From NCBI GenBank assembly GCA_963929535.1, contig CAWVIZ010000014.1:372001-436000 (forward strand): DNA of 64,000 nt. The letters are read 5' to 3'. Under the pieces are notes generated by a model. The model saw only the letters and a list, made by a program, of their open reading frames with translations, did no database searches and was not told where the DNA came from. This stretch comes from Pullilachnospira sp963929535. GTDB taxonomy: Bacteria > Bacillota > Clostridia > Lachnospirales > Lachnospiraceae. How positions within the stretch are numbered: position 1 is the first letter of the stretch; each line of letters begins with the position of its first letter. Below are positions 53,254 to 60,858 of the stretch, piece by piece. Position numbers and translations under genes: made by a program.

Positions 53254-53919
53254 ATGGAATATCAGGAAGAAGATTATTTGATGATCTCAGGTATTCAGCA
53301 CTTTCATTTCTGCAGAAGACAGTGGGCGTTGATCCATATTGAGCAGCAGTGGGCGGAAAATGTTCATACGGCGGTGGGAGAGCTGATGCACAAAAAGGTT
53401 CACGATCCGTACCTGAAAGAGAAAAGAAAGGATGTTCTGGTGGTAAGAGCTCTGCCGGTGGCTTCCAGGCTTATGGGGGTCAGCGGAGAATGCGATGTGG
53501 TGGAATTCCATAAATGCGAAGACGGGATTTCGCTGCATGGCCATAGAGGAACTTATCATATGTATCCTGTGGAATATAAGAAAGGGAAACCAAAAGATTC
53601 CCAGGAGGATGCTCTGCAGTTGACCGCCCAGGCCATGTGTCTGGAGGAAATGTTCTCCGCCCGGATTCCTGAGGGAGCCCTCTTTTATGGAGAAACCCGC
53701 AGAAGGGAGCCGGTGATCTTTACGGAAGAACTGCGCCGGCAGGTAAAGGACAGCTTTGAGGAAATGCATCAGTATATGAAAAGGCAGCATACCCCAAAAG
53801 CAAAAACCAGTAAAAAATGTCAGAGCTGTTCTCTGAAAGAGATTTGCCTGCCGCGTCTGCCCAAAAGCCCTTCTGTCCGGCAGTATATGGAGGAAATGCT
53901 GGAGGAGGATGGGATATGA
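53254..53919 (+). CDS. cas4: Cas4 PAM-selecting nuclease
   Basis: RecB-like iron-sulfur nuclease that trims prespacers and fixes their PAM during adaptation (221 aa). The first cysteine is in HFHFCRRQWALIH, the nuclease core includes GECDVVEF and YPVEYKKGKPK, and the C-terminal cysteines are KKCQSCSLKEICLP, giving a four-Cys cluster. It overlaps cas1 by 4 nt (ATGA). Confidence 0.94.
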   Translation: MEYQEEDYLMISGIQHFHFCRRQWALIHIEQQWAENVHTAVGELMHKKVHDPYLKEKRKDVLVVRALPVASRLMGVSGECDVVEFHKCEDGISLHGHRGTYHMYPVEYKKGKPKDSQEDALQLTAQAMCLEEMFSARIPEGALFYGETRRREPVIFTEELRRQVKDSFEEMHQYMKRQHTPKAKTSKKCQSCSLKEICLPRLPKSPSVRQYMEEMLEEDGI

Positions 53920-54947
53920 AAAAATTGTTGAACACATTATATGTGACTTCGGAAAACAGTTATCTTGCTCTGGACGGGGAAAATGTGGTGCTCCTGGATC
54001 AGAAAAAGGAAGCCGGCCGCATACCGCTTCACAATCTGGAGGGAATCGTATCCTTTGGCTACCGGGGCACCAGTCCCGCGCTGATGGGAGCCTGTGCGGA
54101 AAGACAGATTTCCCTGTGCTATCTGACGCCGCAGGGGAAATTTCTGGCAAGGGTAACCGGCAAAGTCAAAGGAAATGTGGTGCTGCGGCAGCAGCAATAT
54201 GCGGGAAGCAGGGAGGAAGCCATCGGTCTGGATATTGCCAAAAACTGTATTCTGGGGAAGGTACATAACGCCAGATGGGTACTGGAGCGGGCGATTCGCG
54301 ATCATTCCATGCAGATCGACACAGAACGGGTAAAAGAGTCTTCGGAGAAATTAAAAACGGCGATGGGATGGATCCGGGAGAGCCCTTCCCGGGATCAGTT
54401 AAGAGGCTATGAAGGAGAAGCGGCAGCTGCGTATTTTTCGGTATTTGACCAGATGATCCTTCAGCAGAAGAAGGATTTTGCATTTCACGGAAGAAACAGA
54501 AGACCTCCCACAGACAGGGTAAATGCCATGCTTTCCTTCGTATATACGTTGCTGGCAAATACCTGCAGCTCCGCATTGGAGACTGTGGGGCTGGATCCTT
54601 ATGTGGGATTTCTGCATACGGACCGTCCGGGCCGTGCATCGCTGGCATTGGATCTGATGGAGGAACTGCGCCCTGTTCTGGCAGATCGCTTTGTGCTTTC
54701 TCTGATTAATAAAAAGATTGTTTCTGGAAAACAGTTCCGGGTGAAAGAAAACGGAGCGGTGCTGATGGACGATGAGCTGAGGAAAACACTTTTGATCGAA
54801 TGGCAAAATAAGAAGAAGGAAGTGTTGACGCATCCCTATTTAAAGGAAAAGGTTGAATGGGGAATGGTACCTTATGTACAGGCCCAGCTTCTGACCAGGC
54901 ATCTTCGCGGGGATCTGGACGGCTATCCGCCCTTTTTGTGGAAATGA
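53916..54947 (+). CDS. cas1: Cas1 integrase
   Basis: Metal-dependent integrase that inserts new spacers (343 aa). The N-terminal beta domain starts MKKLLNTLYVTSENSYLALDGENVVL. The helical catalytic domain contains the family segments YEGEAAAAYFSVFD (Glu), DPYVGFLHTDRPGRASLALDLMEELRP (His, Asp) and a late NKKIVSG-type region. ATG 53916 overlaps the cas4 stop; a longer frame from 53817 lies inside cas4 and is rejected. All acidic/His positions appear intact. Confidence 0.96.
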   Translation: MKKLLNTLYVTSENSYLALDGENVVLLDQKKEAGRIPLHNLEGIVSFGYRGTSPALMGACAERQISLCYLTPQGKFLARVTGKVKGNVVLRQQQYAGSREEAIGLDIAKNCILGKVHNARWVLERAIRDHSMQIDTERVKESSEKLKTAMGWIRESPSRDQLRGYEGEAAAAYFSVFDQMILQQKKDFAFHGRNRRPPTDRVNAMLSFVYTLLANTCSSALETVGLDPYVGFLHTDRPGRASLALDLMEELRPVLADRFVLSLINKKIVSGKQFRVKENGAVLMDDELRKTLLIEWQNKKKEVLTHPYLKEKVEWGMVPYVQAQLLTRHLRGDLDGYPPFLWK

Positions 54948-54959
54948 GAGGAGAACGAT

Positions 54960-55250
54960 ATGCTGCTGCTGATTACTTATGATGTAAATACGGAAACCTC
55001 CGCCGGAAAAGCCAGACTGCGCCGGGTGGCAAAACAGTGTGTGAACTTTGGACGGAGAGTACAGAATTCGGTGTTTGAATGTATTGTGGATCACGCACAG
55101 GCCGTTCAGTTGAAAGCGGCGCTGGAGGAATTGATTGACCCGGAAGTGGACAGCCTTCGATTTTATTATCTGGGGAATAATTATAAGACGAAGGTGGAGC
55201 ATGTTGGTGTGGATCGGGGGATCGTGGTGGATGAGGCGTTGATCTTGTGA
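54960..55250 (+). CDS. cas2: Cas2 adaptation protein
   Basis: Small ferredoxin-fold dimer that bridges Cas1 dimers in the integration complex (96 aa). LLLITYDVNTETSAGKARLR holds the conserved Asp; RRVQNSVFECIVDHAQ and SLRFYYLGNN follow. GAGAGGAG lies before the ATG. The leader of array 2 starts 3 nt after its stop codon. Confidence 0.96.
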   Translation: MLLLITYDVNTETSAGKARLRRVAKQCVNFGRRVQNSVFECIVDHAQAVQLKAALEELIDPEVDSLRFYYLGNNYKTKVEHVGVDRGIVVDEALIL

Positions 55251-55253
55251 TAA

Positions 55254-55435
55254 GTGCGAATCGGAAGTGAACATGAAATTCCAGGGGGATTCGCACCGGA
55301 AGATGTTAGAAAAAGGGAAAGTATGTGACCGGGATTGTTGTTAATTTTGGAATATTTTGAAAGTGAGAGGAGGAGATGGGATGAGAGTTGTTGATGATGG
55401 ATAAAAAGTGAGGAGAATTTTTGGTAATAATTGCT
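55254..55435 (+). promoter_or_regulatory. CRISPR leader 2 with conserved inverted repeat
   Basis: GTGCGAATC (55254-55262) and GATTCGCAC (55288-55296) with 25 nt between, identical in arrangement to leader 1. A purine-rich stretch follows, ending TTGCT at the first repeat. The inverted repeat is a likely protein-binding site for integration or transcription; that is inference from conservation. Confidence 0.75.
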
Positions 55436-56542
55436 GTCACCTCCCGTGTGGGAGGTGTGGGTTGAAATCAACTCTGGGGCCTATTTTTACGAGAGGGGTG
55501 CAGGTCACCTCCCGTGTGGGAGGTGTGGGTTGAAATTGGATGATCAAGGATTCCAATATGGCTAAAATCGTCACCTCCCGTGTGGGAGGTGTGGGTTGAA
55601 ATACGGCGATGGACCATAACCGTCTGATCGAGAGCGGTCACCTCCCGTGTGGGAGGTGTGGGTTGAAATAAGAGAGACGAATGGAACAACTTTATCTCCT
55701 CGACGTCACCTCCCGTGTGGGAGGTGTGGGTTGAAATGTTTATTATCCGCCTCCATCCGGCGGCGGAACTCGTCACCTCCCGTGTGGGAGGTGTGGGTTG
55801 AAATAGAAAAACGGATAGTAATATCAAAGTATTTTCCGTCACCTCCCGTGTGGGAGGTGTGGGTTGAAATCGCTGGTAGTTTGTGGGAATTAAAATCAGA
55901 GCAGAGTCACCTCCCGTGTGGGAGGTGTGGGTTGAAATATCGATCAAGGGACAGGTAAATGACTATAATAATGTCACCTCCCGTGTGGGAGGTGTGGGTT
56001 GAAATCTTATCTTTGATTATATTATACGCCTATACAGGGTCACCTCCCGTGTGGGAGGTGTGGGTTGAAATGGAGGAATCCAATACCGGCTACCGGTCCG
56101 CAGCGAGTCACCTCCCGTGTGGGAGGTGTGGGTTGAAATGGACGCGGATCTTAAAAAGCTCTGGGATGACAAGGGTCACCTCCCGTGTGGGAGGTGTGGG
56201 TTGAAATCGCCGCAAAACTTGCACGCAGAGAAGGTATTGAGTCACCTCCCGTGTGGGAGGTGTGGGTTGAAATAAACGGGCTCTTATTGCCTTTTTTCGT
56301 TTCTCCGGTCACCTCCCGTGTGGGAGGTGTGGGTTGAAATTCTTTTCTAACGGGTTACTATTTTCCGTTTGAGGTCACCTCCCGTGTGGGAGGTGTGGGT
56401 TGAAATATGACCGTGGTGGTGGGGTAATTGGTGTGCAGGGAGTCACCTCCCGTGTGGGAGGTGTGGGTTGAAATGGATGCGGATCTCAAAAAACTCTGGG
56501 ATGACAAGGGTCACCTCCCGTGTGGGAGGTGTGGGTTGAAAT
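55436..56542 (+). CRISPR. Type I-C CRISPR array (17 repeats, 16 spacers)
   Basis: Seventeen apparently identical 33-nt repeats, beginning GTCACCTCCCGTGTGGGAGG and ending TGTGGGTTGAAAT, with a perfect 8-bp stem CACCTCCC/GGGAGGTG around GTGT. Repeat starts: 55436, 55504, 55570, 55637, 55705, 55772, 55838, 55906, 55973, 56039, 56107, 56175, 56241, 56308, 56374, 56442, 56510. Spacers are 33-35 nt. The leader is on the cas2 side, so transcription is on + and the newest spacers are at the left. Spacers 11 (56140-56174) and 16 (56475-56509) differ at only three positions. Uniform repeats and intact cas1/cas2/cas4 suggest the array is active. Confidence 0.98.
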
Positions 56543-56610
56543 CGGGAAAAGATTGGAGGAAGAAGCATGGAAGGAAAAAGGGTATTTTTCGGAAAAGGAG
56601 GAACCAGTAC

Positions 56611-57150
56611 ATGCAGTTACAGGAAGCATTGGAAAAACGGAGAAGTGTAAGATCGTATCAGTCCACACCTGTGGAGAAAGAAAAAATTGAGGAAATCATC
56701 AAAGCAGCCGCTCTTGCGCCATCGTGGAAGAATTCCCAGGTGACCCGCTATTATGTGGTCGGCGGCAGCAGGATGCTGCAGGAGGTAAAAACCGCTCTGC
56801 CGGAATTTAACCGGAGAAATGTGGAGAATGCTCCGGTACTGATCGTTACCACCATTGTAAAGAACCGGTCCGGATTCAATGCGGACGGTACACCCAGCAA
56901 TGAACTGGGAAATGGCTGGGGATGTTACGACTGTGGTCTGCAGAGCGCCAATCTGCTGTTAAAAGCCACGGAACTGGGACTTTCCACGCTGGTTATGGGA
57001 ATCCGTGACAGCGGGAAGCTGAGAGAGATTCTTCAGATCCCCGATCAGGAAGCGGTGGTGGCAGTGATCGGACTGGGATACAGCGATGCGGATCCTCAGA
57101 TGCCGAAACGGAAAAACCTGGAGGAGATTGTCCGGTTTTTCCAGGAGTGA
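56611..57150 (+). CDS. Nitroreductase-family flavoprotein
   Basis: Small FMN-dependent oxidoreductase (179 aa) of the nitroreductase fold. The N-terminal KRRSVRSYQSTPVEKEKIEEI and AALAPSWKNSQ carry the FMN phosphate contacts, and LGLSTLVMGIRD and VAVIGLGYSDAD the C-terminal FMN site. AAGGAGGAACC precedes ATG 56611; upstream in-frame starts run through the CRISPR repeats and are rejected. The gene starts 68 nt after the last repeat. The substrate is unknown. It is tail-to-tail with the TetR gene. Confidence 0.9.
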   Translation: MQLQEALEKRRSVRSYQSTPVEKEKIEEIIKAAALAPSWKNSQVTRYYVVGGSRMLQEVKTALPEFNRRNVENAPVLIVTTIVKNRSGFNADGTPSNELGNGWGCYDCGLQSANLLLKATELGLSTLVMGIRDSGKLREILQIPDQEAVVAVIGLGYSDADPQMPKRKNLEEIVRFFQE

Positions 57151-57179
57151 CATACAGAACCCGGAATGGACTGGGCCTG

Positions 57180-57779
57180 TCACCTGTATGGAATATCCCG
57201 CGCCATTACGATTTCTGACCGCAGCACCCGTACCAGGATTTCTTTAGATTCCCGGAGGATTTCTTCATGAGATATTTTTTCCTTATGACTTTCATTGATG
57301 AACCCCAGAATCCCATAGCAGAGAAATCCGGCGATCTGTTTCGGTGTGTAACGGAGATTCAGTGTATGGCCGATCTTATCCGTATGCATTTCCACTGTAT
57401 CCAGAACCAGATTATAGAAAGAAAATGCCAGGTAAGGATTGGCGTCCGGGTTGGTATGGCGGAAAAATAAGTAGTTGCCGTAATAAACCTCGAAGATGGC
57501 GTCCAGCACATTGCAGTAGCCCATTACGATATCATTTTTCCGGTTGTTTTCCATCTGCCTCCGCTGGTAGGCTTCCAGACCGATCCGCAGATAATCCTGA
57601 AAAATCTCGTCCGCCAGAGCATATTTGTCACTGTAATGCTTGTAAAAGGTGATCCGGCTGATTTCGGACTGGCGGCAGAGCTCTGTGATGGTGATCTGCT
57701 CAAAAGGCATCTGATTCAGCATATGTACCAGAGTAGATTTTAAATGAGATTTGGTTTTTTTAATCCGTTTGTCTTCCAT
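57180..57779 (-). CDS. TetR-family transcriptional regulator
   Basis: DNA-binding repressor-type protein (199 aa from this start). The N-terminal helix-turn-helix is clear: STLVHMLNQMPFEQITITELCRQSEISRITFYKHYSDKYAL. The C-terminal ligand domain (LFFRHTNPDANPYLAFSFYN to LCYGILGFINES) resembles that of small-molecule sensors without a recognised ligand. Two ATGs are possible, at 57788 and 57779, with GGAG 3 and 12 nt away respectively; the choice is uncertain. It is divergent from degV, with about 310 nt between, and TTAACAT occurs twice in that space (57782, 57811), possibly part of an operator. Confidence 0.88.
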   Translation of the reverse strand: MEDKRIKKTKSHLKSTLVHMLNQMPFEQITITELCRQSEISRITFYKHYSDKYALADEIFQDYLRIGLEAYQRRQMENNRKNDIVMGYCNVLDAIFEVYYGNYLFFRHTNPDANPYLAFSFYNLVLDTVEMHTDKIGHTLNLRYTPKQIAGFLCYGILGFINESHKEKISHEEILRESKEILVRVLRSEIVMARDIPYR

Positions 57780-57834
57780 AGTTAACATATTCTCCAAAGT
57801 GTATAAATACTTAACATTTTTATGGAACTGTGTC

Positions 57835-57863
57835 TTGTTATTGTGAGTCCACTTTGATATAAT
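57835..57863 (+). promoter_or_regulatory. Promoter of degV
   Basis: TTGTTA (57835-57840), a 17-bp spacer and TATAAT (57858-57863) with TGA before it. It gives a leader of about 220 nt before the degV start, GC-rich and able to fold; I do not recognise a known riboswitch in it. Confidence 0.65.
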
Positions 57864-58092
57864 TTTAACACCTGTACAATTAACAGACAATATGTATATA
57901 AAAGAAATCGAAATGTTACGCTGCAGTTTGGCCATCAGAAAAATGGCAAGCCGGGATTGCCGTTTGGGTATGGGTGAAACGCCAGCAAGCCTTGGGCAGG
58001 AGCTGCAAATGCGGTAATAGATGGCTTTGACGGCGGAGCCGGGGCCTGAGGGGTAACATCTAAATCTAGGTGCGGAGGAGGCAAAAGGATAT

Positions 58093-58983
58093 ATGATACC
58101 GGACGTTGCGATTATGACAGACAGCAATTGCGGGTTTATGCCCCGGGAAGGGGAGGAGCTGGGGATCACGGTGATCCCCATGCCCGTGCTGATCAATGGT
58201 GACGTTTATTATGAGGGCAGGAATATCACCACGGAAGAGTTTTATCAGGCGCTTCAGAGGGGGGACCATGTGACCACATCCCAGCCGTCGCCGGGAGAGC
58301 TTATGGATACCTGGAGAAGACTGCTGCGGGATTACCGGGAGGTGGTCTGCATTCCTATGTCCAGCGGCCTCAGCAGTACCTGCCAGAGTGCGGTGACGCT
58401 GGCCCAGGATGAGGAGTTTGCGGGACGGGTGTTTGTGGTGGATAATCACAGGATTTCCGTGACCCAGGCCCAGTCTGTGCTGGATGCCAGAGCCATGGCT
58501 CTGGACGGGATGAGCGGAGCTGCCATCAAAGACCGTCTGGAAAAGGAAGCCATGGAAGCCACCATTTATATCACAGTGGATACCCTGGAGTATCTGAAGA
58601 AGGGCGGCCGGATCACTCCTGCGGCGGCGGCTGTCGGAACTGTGCTGAATCTGAAACCAGTGCTTACCATTCAGGGGGATAAGCTGGATGCTTTTTCCAA
58701 GACCAGAGGATTCAGGGCGGCATTCAGGACGATGGTGAAGGCGCTCCATAAGGACCTGGACACCCGTTTTGCAGGACAGATCCGGGAAGGGACGCTGAAA
58801 GTAGGAATGGCCACTACGCTGATGGAGACGGAAAAGCTTCAGATGTGGATGGAAGAGATGCGGCAGGAATTTCCGGGACTGGAGCTGTTCCATCTGCCGC
58901 TGACCATGAGTATCGGCTGTCATACCGGCCCGGGGGCACTGGGGATCGGAGCGGTGCGGTATTATAAAAATAAGCTGTCCTAA
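58093..58983 (+). CDS. DegV-family fatty-acid-binding protein
   Basis: Soluble EDD-fold protein (296 aa) that binds a fatty acid; in Bacillota some members present fatty acids to the FakA kinase. The N-terminus VAIMTDSNCGFMPREGEELG and the motif PSPGELMDTW (as in SQPSPGEL), MSSGLSSTCQSA and VDTLEYLKKGGRI are family hallmarks. GGAGGC lies before the start. No fakA gene is adjacent. A PduB-like gene follows after 85 nt, possibly in one transcript. Confidence 0.93.
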   Translation: MIPDVAIMTDSNCGFMPREGEELGITVIPMPVLINGDVYYEGRNITTEEFYQALQRGDHVTTSQPSPGELMDTWRRLLRDYREVVCIPMSSGLSSTCQSAVTLAQDEEFAGRVFVVDNHRISVTQAQSVLDARAMALDGMSGAAIKDRLEKEAMEATIYITVDTLEYLKKGGRITPAAAAVGTVLNLKPVLTIQGDKLDAFSKTRGFRAAFRTMVKALHKDLDTRFAGQIREGTLKVGMATTLMETEKLQMWMEEMRQEFPGLELFHLPLTMSIGCHTGPGALGIGAVRYYKNKLS

Positions 58984-59068
58984 TCGCAGTTTGTGGATTG
59001 TGAAAGAAGATTACGATAAGAAACCGTAACAGAGAATCGCGGCGGACAGAAAACGCTCAGGAAGGATT

Positions 59069-59806
59069 ATGCAGATGATAGATGTAAACAGACTGGAATC
59101 TATTCCTATGGAATGTACACTTCCGGAATTTGTGGGAACCACGGTGCTGGATACCATTGGGCTTGTGATCCCTGGGATCGACCCTTCCCTTCTGAAGAAG
59201 ATGGATTTGAAAAAGGAGTACAAGAGCCTGGGACTGATCAGTTCCAGGACGGGAGCTGCCGGTCAGATCAACGCGGCGGATGAGGCGGTGAAGGCCACCA
59301 ATACGGAGGTGGTTTCCATTGAACTGCCCAGAGATACCAGGGGCTGGGGCGGACACGGGTGCTATATTGTCCTGGGAGGCGACAGCGTATCAGATGTACG
59401 CCGGGCGGTGGAGATTGCCCTGGAATATATTGAAAAATATGCCGGAGAACTTTATATCAGTCAGGCGGGCCATCTGGAATTCACCTATTCTGCCTGTGCG
59501 GATATGGCTCTGCATCTGGCCTTCGGCGCGCCTGTGGGGAAGCCTTTCGGATTCTTCTGCGGCTCCCCTGCGGCTATCGGACTGGTGATGGCGGACATTG
59601 CCGTCAAGTCCTCTCTGGTGGAGATCATCAGCTATATGACACCGGACAGGGGAACCAGTCATTCCAATGAGGTGATCGTGGCCGTGACAGGAGACGCGGA
59701 TGCGGTAAAAAGCGCTGTCCTTACCGCCAGGGATGCGGGACTGCGGATGCTGTCATCCATGGGAAGCCGGCCGGAAACGCCTGCCAAGCCGTTTCTGTTT
59801 CCGTGA
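59069..59806 (+). CDS. PduB-like tandem-domain bacterial microcompartment shell protein
   Basis: Shell protein with two fused BMC domains (BMC-T type, 245 aa), forming pseudohexameric trimers in microcompartment shells. The segments FVGTTVLDTIGLVIPGIDP, ISSRTGAAGQINAADEAVKA, TNTEVVSIELPRDTRGWGGH, EAGHLE-like QAGHLEFTYSA, and GTSHSNEVIVAVTGDADAVK are close to PduB. Residues 1-25 precede the first domain. Yet no other shell protein, signature enzyme or aldehyde dehydrogenase of a microcompartment is present between 58 and 64 kb. It may work with shell genes elsewhere or be a remnant. AGGAAGG lies just before the start. Confidence 0.9.
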   Translation: MQMIDVNRLESIPMECTLPEFVGTTVLDTIGLVIPGIDPSLLKKMDLKKEYKSLGLISSRTGAAGQINAADEAVKATNTEVVSIELPRDTRGWGGHGCYIVLGGDSVSDVRRAVEIALEYIEKYAGELYISQAGHLEFTYSACADMALHLAFGAPVGKPFGFFCGSPAAIGLVMADIAVKSSLVEIISYMTPDRGTSHSNEVIVAVTGDADAVKSAVLTARDAGLRMLSSMGSRPETPAKPFLFP

Positions 59807-59870
59807 GCAAGCGTCGGGTGCAGCTATTCGGTGTGGTGTGATGATCCAATGATCAGAACAGATTGTCAAG

Positions 59871-60362
59871 TTACAGATCCCTTGTCTGTGCACCTTTCAG
59901 AGACAGCAGCGCGCATCCCAGAGATATTACGGAGAGTGCCAGAGGGACAGCGGGGCTGCCGGACAGGGAAAAATTTCCCACGCTGCCCTGGGTGAGAAAG
60001 ATCAGTCCCCCGGCGTTGAAAATCCACACTGCCAGCATCTGGGCGGCCAGGATCTTCTGCCGCCGGATGGGGTAAGTGAACATCAGATTCATGGTCCTGT
60101 TCTGGTAGGAGCTGACGATAAAAGAGGACAGCATCACACCGGTAAAGACCAGATAGACCATGGAGGAAAACAATTCTATCGTGGCGGCAATGGTTTCCGC
60201 ACCGGGAGCGGCATCGGGAATGCCGGTTTCCGGATCGTTGGCGATTCCCAGAAAATCCATGGCAAACACAAAAAGGCAAAAAAGAAGGGCCAGGATCCCC
60301 GCAGTGAGAAGATAAGCGGTGATGCGGTTCTTTTTCCATTCAAGTCGAATTAATTGGATCAT
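59871..60362 (-). pseudogene. ABC-2-type permease, internally shortened
   Basis: The first 115 residues are a normal start of a bacitracin/lantibiotic-immunity-type ABC permease (MIQLIRLEWKKNRITAYLL, GVMLSSFIVSSYQNRTMNLM, YPIRRQKILAAQMLAVWIF). It then jumps to what looks like the last membrane helix (PAVPLALSVISLGCALLSL) and ends at 163 aa, whereas such proteins are usually about 240-250. About 80 central residues seem missing in frame. No ATPase gene is next to it. I consider it a decayed gene, though a short functional form cannot be excluded. AAAGGGGAAAT gives a good RBS. Confidence 0.6.
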
Positions 60363-60667
60363 CGTATTTCCCCTTTCAAAATTGATAACGATTTATCGGA
60401 GACAGGACCGCCTGTTTACCGGCGGACGGAAACCGGAGGTTCTGGCAGATCCTGCCCGGTCAGAGTCAGAAAGTAGGCATGATTTTTCCGGCGGGTCAAC
60501 GCGCGTATCCCAGTCACGGCGGCGGGCGTAACAGTTCTCAGATTTCCGGTTTCACTGTAAACGGCGGACATCACTGTGAAGGCCGGATCGCTGCTGGCAG
60601 GCAGCGGCCGGCAGTACAGCGGGTCGCGGGTAAAACCAATATTTTTTTCAGGAAACCAACAAAAATG

Positions 60668-60699
60668 ACTTGTATTTACAATCCAACAAGTTATATGAT
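60668..60699 (+). promoter_or_regulatory. Promoter with ACTTGT-N12-ACAAGT operator, upstream of the FGGY kinase
   Basis: ACTTGT (60668-60673) and ACAAGT (60686-60691) form an inverted repeat; TATGAT (60694-60699) is the -10. The same arrangement with identical spacings is at 63856-63887. Probably the binding site of one shared regulator. This lies in the 496-nt gap 60363-60858, which otherwise holds only a dispersed repeat. Confidence 0.65.
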
Positions 60700-60713
60700 A
60701 AAGATACGAAACC

Positions 60714-60744
60714 GTGACAGGAACGCCGCAGGCGGAACTGTCGC
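60714..60744 (+). repeat. Dispersed imperfect palindrome, copy 6
   Basis: GTGACAGGAACGCCGCAGGC then GGAACTGTCGC. It keeps the GTGACAG and AACTGTCGC arms of the family seen at 28903. It lies just after the -10 of the kinase promoter. Confidence 0.55.
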
Positions 60745-60858
60745 GTAAACTTGTGCATATTTCAGGCTGCATACGGTATGCGGTGCCGGGGGATATTGGG
60801 GGTGGCGGCATATCTGGAAACGGTCTGAAGGACGGCAGAAATCGCGGAGGTATTTTAC

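Noticed and set aside
55468..55947. Minus-strand protein rich in ISTHTSHTGGD repeats, and + strand frames rich in PPVWEVWVEI (55647-56204)
   Set aside because: These are translations of CRISPR repeats, not proteins. The same holds for 46124-46507 (-) and 46192-46434 (+) in array 1.
56428..56610. Upstream extension of the nitroreductase reading frame
   Set aside because: It runs through two CRISPR repeats; the ATG at 56611 has a perfect ribosome site.
57864..58092. Possible riboswitch in the degV leader
   Set aside because: The GC-rich leader can fold, but I could not match it to TPP, cobalamin, FMN, SAM, c-di-GMP, glycine or ZTP consensus elements.
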